From Leptospira perdikensis (lineage in GTDB: Bacteria; Spirochaetota; Leptospiria; Leptospirales; Leptospiraceae), in assembly GCF_004769575.1 (NCBI RefSeq), contig NZ_RQGA01000019.1:62001-126000 (forward strand): DNA of 64,000 nt, given 5' to 3'. The translations under genes were made by a program, and so were the position numbers. Numbering within the stretch: position 1 is the stretch's first letter; every line of letters begins with the position of its first letter. The notes under the pieces were generated by a model that was given only the letters and a program-made list of their open reading frames with translations, was not told the DNA's origin and did no database searches. Of this stretch, positions 58,363 through 64,000 are shown in pieces.

Positions 58363-59894
58363 GGTTTTATATACCTTTCTATCCAAGAATCAAAAGATAA
58401 TGATACAAAAACTCTGGTTCCTGAAGGTTCCTCACCTATTGTCTGTTTAATCTTCTTAAATGTCGATCCAGGGCCAACAAAGTGAATCACATCTAGTAGT
58501 TCTGGAAAACGTTTTGTGACGATATCAAACTCGGAGCCACTACGCCAATAAGCTGCTTTGATTTTCGAAGTATCAAAAGGAACTGGAATTTCCGGTGCTG
58601 AGACAAAGTAGGTCGGAATCACTGGATAGATACTATTGTGTTTATCAGAATCGACATGTGTGAGTTTTACAAAATTTGGTTTTCTACCTAAAAGGAGGTC
58701 TATCATCGGTGGTTCACTTTCACCTAATCCATCACAGGTGCCGTTTACCCAAAAACCTCTGAGAGCAAGGTCTTTCCAAGTTGATAGTCCTGCTGACCAT
58801 AGTATTTGGTTTGTGGGGTTTACAGATAAATCTAATGGGAAGGCATAACCTCGTGATACAAATACATCAACATCTTTTGGAATGGAGTAGGTGAGACGTT
58901 CTCTCTGTCTAGCTGCCATTTTAGCGTTTGGAGGCCATACCTCATCGCGATGAAAGGATAAATTAGGTGTTCCGGATAGTTCTTTTGAGTATAGTGTTTT
59001 ACCGTCTTCTGTTTCACCTCTAACAAAAGTTATTTTTCCGTAGTCTCTTGTTAAAACTGAAACTCCAATTTTTTGATGACACCCGCCGCCATATTGAGAT
59101 AGAATTTTTCTTTCTTCTTCTGCAGTTATCTCAGCATTGATATCAGAGATTTCTTTTAGCAAGGACTCCAGATGTTTATCTTCCTTTCTGATTTCTGCGC
59201 AAAGAGCACCTTGTGCCGGTGCACTCGGAAATATAGAAGATGGCATTACCATAAATAGAGATAAATTTACAGCTTCTCTTATCAATTGTTTGACTTCTTT
59301 TAATTCAGAAACTTGATTATCGTCATCGTCAAAATTTAGAATTCTATCTAAAGCTGCCTTTGCGATTAAAATACCGCCATTGTCATGTTCCAGATACTTT
59401 CGTATTCTTGTCTGTATATTCCCTCTGACTGATTCGATTTTGACATGAAACGAATTGATAGGAGTGGGAAAGTATGTTTTTACGAAGTCGCGGATATGGT
59501 GTTCTCTTCTTGGAGAAGAAGTGAGGATTGTAATTTCTGTTGGAGCAGAGATCCATTTGTTTCGTTTGAATAATAAAATATCGCGAACATCTTCTCTCGC
59601 TAGAATGGGAACGAGAGTTGTCTCTTTTCGATCTCTTAAATCCATATCTTTCCAAGAATGAATGGCGATATCAATTTTGTATTTCAGTAAGTCTTCTTGG
59701 AGGTCTTTAGTAAAGATCCCTTGACCTGCAAATTGCCAAAGCGGAGTTTTTAGATCTTTGTCGCCGGCAGATTCTCGAAATACAGTTTGGAATTCTTTTG
59801 TTTGGTTTTTTTCTTGAAGAGCTTTGATTACAGAAAGGATTTGAATGCGCGAGAGAAGTGAGGATCTTCCTCCGATTTTGATCATATCAGACAA
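58359..59894 (-). CDS. hemCD: HemC-HemD fusion: PBG deaminase / uroporphyrinogen III synthase
   Basis: A 511-residue two-domain protein. The N-terminal part (about 1-315) is porphobilinogen deaminase. Its motifs include AGQGIFTKDL, HSWKD (79-83), SSPRREHHI, VRGNIQTRIRK and the dipyrromethane-binding Cys272 in GGGCHQKIG. The C-terminal part (about 316-511) is less conserved. It has an alpha/beta pattern and short blocks (VFVSRGYAFPLD, VHF-like segments, GEEPSGTRVFVSLS) expected of uroporphyrinogen III synthase. The TTG start has GGGAAG six bases upstream; an ATG nine bases later has poorer spacing. It overlaps the hemA stop by 8 bases. Confidence 0.87.
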   Translation of the reverse strand: MSDMIKIGGRSSLLSRIQILSVIKALQEKNQTKEFQTVFRESAGDKDLKTPLWQFAGQGIFTKDLQEDLLKYKIDIAIHSWKDMDLRDRKETTLVPILAREDVRDILLFKRNKWISAPTEITILTSSPRREHHIRDFVKTYFPTPINSFHVKIESVRGNIQTRIRKYLEHDNGGILIAKAALDRILNFDDDDNQVSELKEVKQLIREAVNLSLFMVMPSSIFPSAPAQGALCAEIRKEDKHLESLLKEISDINAEITAEEERKILSQYGGGCHQKIGVSVLTRDYGKITFVRGETEDGKTLYSKELSGTPNLSFHRDEVWPPNAKMAARQRERLTYSIPKDVDVFVSRGYAFPLDLSVNPTNQILWSAGLSTWKDLALRGFWVNGTCDGLGESEPPMIDLLLGRKPNFVKLTHVDSDKHNSIYPVIPTYFVSAPEIPVPFDTSKIKAAYWRSGSEFDIVTKRFPELLDVIHFVGPGSTFKKIKQTIGEEPSGTRVFVSLSFDSWIERYIKP

Positions 59895-60759
59895 GTAAAT
59901 CTTCCCATCCGTTCATTATGTGTAATTGTTCTTCCTCCCGCTCCCGAGTGAGTTCCGTTAGAAAGAATTGTAAATCCATTTTCACTGATTGGATTTGTTC
60001 ATCTGTTTCTTGTAGATCACTTAGGATTTTCGAAAGAGGAATATAGTTTTGATTATTAGTTTCGTTAGTTGCGGTTTCGCGAAAATCTAAAATTAAGGAA
60101 GAACTTTTGATCATTGATTCCCAGTTAAACGGTAAAAAACTTGAAGCGATAACAATTGCTTCATCGCCTGGTTTATAATCTTCCCAATGATAAACTTTGA
60201 TTGAAAATTCATTTTGTAATTCGGTCAGTTTCGTTTGGTTTCTTCCGATGAGGCGGACTTCTTTCTCTTTGGAAACAAGATAAGGTAGGATGGAACTTGC
60301 TAGTTTACCTGTTCCAAGTATAGTGATTGATTTATGTTTTTGTAAATAGGAATCAGCGACACTTCCGTATGTTTGTCTACCGATTCCTGTTAAGTATTTT
60401 GAACGAATTTGTTTTGTATGTTCTAAAATTTGGTCTCGCAATCTTAAGAGAGAGAGTGCAAAAGTAGAGTTAGTTACCATCTCCTCTCTGAATCGATCTC
60501 GAAACTGTGCTTGGATTTCAGATTCCCCAAAAAGTTTGGATCTAAGACCAGAAACAACCTCTAGAAGAAAACGATAGGCTTCATATCCATGGAATACTTC
60601 ATAACCCTTGTAAAATCGTTCTGATTCTGTTATGGGAAATAATCGATGGTCTCCAAATGCAATTGATCTTTGGCATGTTTGCCAGACCTCTAGGCGAGAA
60701 TCGTCTAAAGGGTTACTGATGGGATCATTTGAATGTAATAGAATCAGGTTTGACCACAT
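59887..60759 (-). CDS. hemA: Short glutamyl-tRNA reductase
   Basis: A 290-residue GluTR that reduces glutamyl-tRNA to glutamate-1-semialdehyde, the first committed step of haem synthesis. The nucleophilic Cys is in LEVWQTCQRS (Cys29), where other GluTRs read STCNRTE. EVVSGLRSKLFGESEIQAQF matches the catalytic-domain helix, and ITILGTGKLASSILP is the NADPH fold. Typical GluTR is about 420 residues, so most of the C-terminal dimerisation domain is absent. It is the first gene of the operon and follows the hem-box. Confidence 0.87.
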   Translation of the reverse strand: MWSNLILLHSNDPISNPLDDSRLEVWQTCQRSIAFGDHRLFPITESERFYKGYEVFHGYEAYRFLLEVVSGLRSKLFGESEIQAQFRDRFREEMVTNSTFALSLLRLRDQILEHTKQIRSKYLTGIGRQTYGSVADSYLQKHKSITILGTGKLASSILPYLVSKEKEVRLIGRNQTKLTELQNEFSIKVYHWEDYKPGDEAIVIASSFLPFNWESMIKSSSLILDFRETATNETNNQNYIPLSKILSDLQETDEQIQSVKMDLQFFLTELTREREEEQLHIMNGWEDLLV

Positions 60760-60765
60760 AATTTT

Positions 60766-60796
60766 ATTCTATCAAATACAAGGTTCCAACTGTCAC
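60766..60796 (-). promoter_or_regulatory. Candidate hemA promoter
   Basis: On the minus strand GTGACA (60796-60791) and TAGAAT (60771-60766) are spaced by 19 bases. The -35 hexamer overlaps the hem-box. The -10 ends only 6 bases before the ATG, so a start near +1 would give a leaderless or nearly leaderless mRNA. Confidence 0.45.
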
Positions 60797-60806
60797 AAGA
60801 TTGTCA
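60791..60806 (-). promoter_or_regulatory. Hem-box-like element TGACA-N6-TGACA
   Basis: On the minus strand TGACA-ATCTTG-TGACA is an exact match to the TGACA-N6-TGACA form that I recall as the HemR binding site of the HemKR system in Leptospira. It lies 32-47 bases before the hemA ATG, overlapping the proposed -35. Confidence 0.7.
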
Positions 60807-60830
60807 GTCTCTAAAAAAATAAAATATGAT
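60801..60830 (+). promoter_or_regulatory. Candidate msrB promoter
   Basis: TTGTCA (60801-60806) and TATGAT (60825-60830) are spaced by 18 bases. The -35 overlaps the hem-box half-site, so HemR could affect it. The leader would be about 30 bases. Confidence 0.45.
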
Positions 60831-60868
60831 ATTGAAACTAAGTCTCAATTAATAAGGAATGGTTAGTA

Positions 60869-61249
60869 ATGAACGAAAAGAATTGGAAAGAAAAACTCAC
60901 TCCCTTACAATACCAAGTCACTAGAGAAAAAGGCACCGAACGACCGTTTACCGGTGAATACTATGAACATAAAGAGAAAGGTACTTACCTTTGTGTTTGT
61001 TGTGGCGAGGCACTTTTTTCTTCTGAGGCAAAATATGATTCTGGTAGTGGCTGGCCTAGTTACTATGAACCAGTCCGGGCAGAAGTGGTTGCCACCGAAT
61101 CCGATAAAACTCATGGGATGGTGCGCACGGAAATTCTTTGCCAAAATTGCGGAGCCCACCTGGGCCATGTGTTCCCGGATGGCCCGAAACCAACGGGTTT
61201 ACGATATTGCGTGAATTCTGCTTCTTTAAAGTTTGAAAAGAAATCTTAA
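60869..61249 (+). CDS. msrB: Peptide methionine-R-sulfoxide reductase
   Basis: A 126-residue MsrB that repairs methionine-R-sulfoxide in proteins. Zinc cysteines are Cys42/Cys45 and Cys91/Cys94. The catalytic Cys114 is in RYCVNSASL, and SGWPSYYEP and HLGHVFPDG are conserved. The protein is cytoplasmic and a single domain, without an MsrA fusion. It is divergent from hemA across a 109-base region that holds the hem-box, so it may share haem- or oxidative-stress control. Confidence 0.92.
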   Translation: MNEKNWKEKLTPLQYQVTREKGTERPFTGEYYEHKEKGTYLCVCCGEALFSSEAKYDSGSGWPSYYEPVRAEVVATESDKTHGMVRTEILCQNCGAHLGHVFPDGPKPTGLRYCVNSASLKFEKKS

Positions 61250-61556
61250 GAAAAGGATCGGAAAGATGGGCTACTCTGGACAGTGGAACTGGATGGTTAG
61301 ATTTTGATGAATTTAATTCGATACACTTGTTTTTCGAGAAGTCTTCCTTTTTAAAGGGAGATTTGCTTCGGCATGGTTCTCTGTTCGTCATTAACGAAAG
61401 TTGCTATCCATTGACGGTGACTTTCTTTGGAAACTGAATTACCTTTGCACGTGGCTTACTTTTGCATGTGAGGTTCGAAAGAAAGTCACTCACTTTGGAG
61501 TCTCACATTCTGATGAAATCCATGGACATTTTAACCCACTTGAAAAGGTAAGTGAG
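61250..61556. other. Gene-poor region after msrB with inverted repeats
   Basis: About 307 bases with no credible protein gene. It contains a 9-bp imperfect hairpin (61342-61361) that might end msrB transcription, and a perfect 12-bp inverted repeat with a 49-base loop (listed separately). A further hairpin AACCCACTT and AAGTGAGTT (61533-61558) overlaps the stop of the next gene. A structured small RNA is possible but not demonstrated. Confidence 0.45.
61417..61489. repeat. Inverted repeat with 12-bp perfect arms
   Basis: GTGACTTTCTTT (61417-61428) and AAAGAAAGTCAC (61478-61489) pair perfectly. The 49-base loop contains two similar blocks, CTTTGCACGTG and CTTTTGCATGTG, which give a secondary direct repeat. 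No T run follows, so a terminator is unlikely. Confidence 0.55.
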
Positions 61557-62003
61557 TTACTCTTTTAGCCAGGAGACTTCTACGCATCCATCGGGCTTTC
61601 TGTTGTCGGAAACGACGGCTCGGTCTAATGCCACAGCCCCCAGGTTGACTCCAATACGAATTGCAATTCGTTTTGCTAGATGGGAGTATTGGTTTGCTTC
61701 GCAACGGTTTCCTAATCGCGATTCCAGTTTAGAAATTTGTAATAGGAGACCTGCGTTTCCTTCGGATTCTTTCATACCGATGGCATGTTTCAGCTGGATT
61801 GCTTTTTTTAAATCTTCTCTTGCTGAAAGGAGTTCGTTTGTCTCCATTTTTTGAATGGCTCTTTCTTCTAGATTTGCAATGACAGAGGGAATCCGGGACA
61901 ACCTCGTGTTCTTAAGGATATCATCCGCCGAATCATCTAAAATAGGATTCGCATGCAAACCAAAGGATATGATGAATATTATAGCAATTTGGTATTTGAT
62001 CAT
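61557..62003 (-). CDS. Small exported protein of unknown function
   Basis: A 148-residue protein with a signal peptide (MIKYQIAIIFIISFGLHAN). The mature part has an amphipathic helical body (LLSAREDLKKAIQLKHAIG and LLQISKLESRLGNRCEANQY) that resembles a single TPR-like hairpin, and it has Cys near the end. I do not recognise the family. The ATG at 62003 is chosen because the signal begins there; the frame is open to 62075. Confidence 0.6.
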   Translation of the reverse strand: MIKYQIAIIFIISFGLHANPILDDSADDILKNTRLSRIPSVIANLEERAIQKMETNELLSAREDLKKAIQLKHAIGMKESEGNAGLLLQISKLESRLGNRCEANQYSHLAKRIAIRIGVNLGAVALDRAVVSDNRKPDGCVEVSWLKE

Positions 62004-62108
62004 ACAATGACTGCCTTGCGGACTCCTTTCTTTATAAGGAATGCATAATTTGTGCCAATTGGATGAAATACTCATAGACGATTTCGATAGTGACTTTCCA
62101 ATGAAACT

Positions 62109-62458
62109 GACTCTGGCCGAGCGATCGCCTTTTTCCTTCCTTCAGGAAGGAAAGGGGAGGAAAGTCCGGACACTAGGGGACAATCGGACCGAGTAACACT
62201 TGGGCTTTTGGATTCCAGAAATGGGGTTCAGGGGACGGAAAGTGCAACAGAAAGGAAACCGCCTACTTTTGGTAGGTAAGGGTGAAATGGTGGGGTAAGA
62301 GCCCACCGCTCTATTTGTGAGAATAGAGGCTTGGTAAACCCTCCGATGTGCAATCTCAAGTAAACAACCGTTATGAGCATGTCCCGCCAGGTTGTGGGTA
62401 GAGAGCATCAGATAAATGATCGCATAGAACAGAATCCGGCTTACGGGCCAGAGTCACC
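62109..62458 (+). ncRNA. rnpB: RNase P RNA (class A)
   Basis: Hallmark segments occur in order. P1 is GACTCTGGCC (62109-62118), pairing with GGCCAGAGTC (62446-62455). The P4/CR-I strand is GAGGAAAGTCCGGAC (62157-62171). The AAGGGTGAAATGGTGGGGTAAG block is near 62280, and CR-V ACAGAATCCGGCTTA is at 62429-62443. The last matches the partner of the P4 strand. It is the catalytic RNA that trims tRNA 5' ends. Ends are inferred from P1. Seven T follow at 62459-62465. The convergent NERD gene overlaps its last 18 bases. Confidence 0.95.
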
Positions 62459-64000
62459 TTTTTTTAATATGGTCTGGATCACCTTTTCCTCGTCAGGTGG
62501 ATAAAATACACAAACCAAAGTTCTAATTTTCAAAATTGTTTCTGCTAAACTTGTTCTTGTTTCTGCCTGATCCCAGTTTTCAAAACCAATGATAATCCCG
62601 CAGGTTTCTTCCATTCCTGCAAATTCGTTACAAGAATAGTTCCGCATACCATTCTCATCAAAAAATTGTTTTAACCCATTCTGTATTACGGATTTTTCCG
62701 ATCTGTATATCACAACAATTTCATCATTTTCTACTTCTAATACTTTTTTAGCATAACCATAACACCATCGGATTTGATCTGTTAGGTCTTCGTCTGTTTT
62801 TATAAACTGAATATCTGAGAGGTTACTCTGGATTGGGGACTCAGAAACATCGCCAAGGAGTGCGTTTGCAAAAGTAACTATTTCCGGAGAATTTCTAATG
62901 TTTCTTGTGATATCCCAGACGTGAATAGGAAGAGAATTCCAATAGGATAATAGATGGGATTCTATATATTTAAAACGTCGGGTAAAAAAAAGAATCCAAT
63001 GTTTACTTTCCCAGAAGAATTTAGATAAATACAAAAAAACTTCGTTGGATCGAGGATGAGTTAAACTATCGTCAATCCCATCTGCTATTAGTATATCAAT
63101 ATTGTTATGTTTGATTTCGTTGATTTCTGTGATGAGTTCGATATTTGTCCTTTCTGGAATATTTTCTAATTCTTCTTTCCAAATTTCGTAAAGTGCTTTC
63201 GCACCTTGCCACAATAATACTTTTTTACCAGCACGAGCATTTTGTAAGGCCAACTCTCCTGCAAGGATTGATTTCCCAGATCCGGTGCTTCCAAAAACAA
63301 GATTGTGCGGATGGCGGTTCATTCCTTCTACCAATTCGAATTGTTCTTTGGTAAAAAATAATAAATTCTCTTCTTCTTTTTCCTTCTGAGACCGAAAGGT
63401 TTGGAAAAAATTAAGATTCTTTTTTATGATTTCATGTGCTCTTGTCACCACCGTCTCAGGCAGTGGTTCTCTGTTGTATTGAAAAAAGATCGATTCTAGA
63501 ATGGAATTTAAATCAATTTCATCACTTACTTCTTTTCCACCAAACACATACAAATGCCTATCATTCGGTAAATGAAATTCCTTTCTTTCATTTTTTAAAA
63601 AGAAAACAGCACTATCATAGTAATCGAATGGAAATAAATCCTCTAATTGGTTGTGATTTTTAAAAAACTCTCGAATCAAATCTCTTTGTGTGACCACTTG
63701 TTCGATGGGGCTTGAATAGGATTTACCTTCAACGGATTTCCAGTCTCTCTCTCGCACATTATAAAATTCCCATTGCCCTTTTCTTTGTCTCCACCTCCCA
63801 TTTTTTAATTCAATGGTGATCACACCAAACGGTGAGATCACAAGGAAATCAATTTCTCGCATGGGAACGTCAGGTGTGATGAGGGTAATGGAGTAATAGA
63901 TATTACAAGGAATGTGAATTTCCTTGGAAAAACGGGTATAAAAATGCGATTCGAGCGAAATATCTTTAGCTTTTGTGCGAAACTGTTTTGGATAAATCAT
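62441..64000 (-). CDS. NERD-domain ATPase/helicase-like protein
   Basis: A protein of at least 519 residues. The N-terminal NERD (nuclease-related) domain has REIDFLVISPFGVITIELKNG, where Asp51 and Glu64-x-Lys66 match the PD-(D/E)xK type catalytic core. The C-terminal P-loop NTPase has Walker A GSTGSGKS (237-244) and a DILIADGID Walker B-like strand, resembling UvrD/DUF2075-type helicases. The ATG lies exactly on the window edge, so the true start may be further out. Its last codons are antisense to rnpB. Confidence 0.82.
   Translation of the reverse strand: MIYPKQFRTKAKDISLESHFYTRFSKEIHIPCNIYYSITLITPDVPMREIDFLVISPFGVITIELKNGRWRQRKGQWEFYNVRERDWKSVEGKSYSSPIEQVVTQRDLIREFFKNHNQLEDLFPFDYYDSAVFFLKNERKEFHLPNDRHLYVFGGKEVSDEIDLNSILESIFFQYNREPLPETVVTRAHEIIKKNLNFFQTFRSQKEKEEENLLFFTKEQFELVEGMNRHPHNLVFGSTGSGKSILAGELALQNARAGKKVLLWQGAKALYEIWKEELENIPERTNIELITEINEIKHNNIDILIADGIDDSLTHPRSNEVFLYLSKFFWESKHWILFFTRRFKYIESHLLSYWNSLPIHVWDITRNIRNSPEIVTFANALLGDVSESPIQSNLSDIQFIKTDEDLTDQIRWCYGYAKKVLEVENDEIVVIYRSEKSVIQNGLKQFFDENGMRNYSCNEFAGMEETCGIIIGFENWDQAETRTSLAETILKIRTLVCVFYPPDEEKVIQTILKKGDSGP

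Noticed and set aside
61266..61307. 13-codon peptide with two Trp codons and a possible ribosome site
   Set aside because: Looks like an attenuator leader, but no biosynthesis gene follows on that strand.
61342..61361. Hairpin after msrB as a terminator
   Set aside because: It has almost no loop and only three T follow; listed only as part of the gene-poor region.

Overview
The window looks like a stretch of spirochaete chromosome from the genus Leptospira, probably a saprophytic species such as L. biflexa or L. meyeri. The reasons are the moderately low GC content, frequent TTG starts, spirochaete-type EF-G, a complete haem operon with a HemC-HemD fusion, and many proteins of unknown function arranged in short operons. 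The species assignment is inference. I see no prophage, insertion sequence, CRISPR array or obvious island; nearly all of the sequence is coding.

Layout. 1-7.4 kb: the 3' part of an acyl-CoA ligase, an acyl-CoA dehydrogenase, a sensor kinase and a MaoC hydratase, then an HNH/DUF1292 pair, an acyltransferase and an FAD amine oxidase. 7.5-13.5 kb: a 7TM sensor, then PrmA, an XRE-cupin regulator, an RsmI-type methylase, a HAD phosphatase and an M23 peptidase. 24.2-13.7 kb (minus strand): a long co-directional run of a prenyltransferase-like protein, a small membrane protein, EtfBA, a LolA-like protein, a 660-residue unknown, TrpS, a short ComEC, RsmA and a sterol-desaturase-family enzyme, closed by a hairpin terminator. 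24.3-34.4 kb: a membrane adenylate cyclase, a degenerate HD-GYP protein, a second acyl-CoA dehydrogenase, homoserine kinase, a DsbA-like protein, malate dehydrogenase, and a hydrolase/MarR divergent pair. 34.4-41.3 kb (minus): two cyclic-nucleotide-binding proteins, tRNA-Arg(CCT), PrmC, an amidohydrolase, a LysM/LytM protein and EF-G. 41.3-51.5 kb (mostly plus): a TrkH/KtrB K+ transporter, a UbiA-type phosphoribosyltransferase operon, a PhaR-like regulator, a HEAT protein, CysK and topoisomerase I. 51.5-60.8 kb: the haem pathway. 60.8-64 kb: MsrB, a gene-poor stretch, RNase P RNA and a NERD-domain ATPase.

The haem block is the most coherent system. hemA-hemCD-hemB-hemL-hemE-hemN-hemY run on the minus strand, mostly with 4-base ATGA overlaps, while hemH converges from the plus strand. 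Together they cover every step from glutamyl-tRNA to protohaem. A TGACA-N6-TGACA element, matching the hem-box I recall for the HemKR system, lies between hemA and the divergent msrB.

The observations most worth checking are these. topA has no ATG, GTG, TTG or CTG start in frame upstream of its intact Toprim domain; the best start is AUC. Two tandem dyad operators 21 bp apart sit between the marR gene and a hydrolase. tRNA-Arg(CCT) is embedded in an operon so that its acceptor stem is the only Shine-Dalgarno-like sequence for prmC. The NERD-ATPase gene overlaps the 3' end of rnpB in antisense. I found no convincing wholly new multi-gene system.
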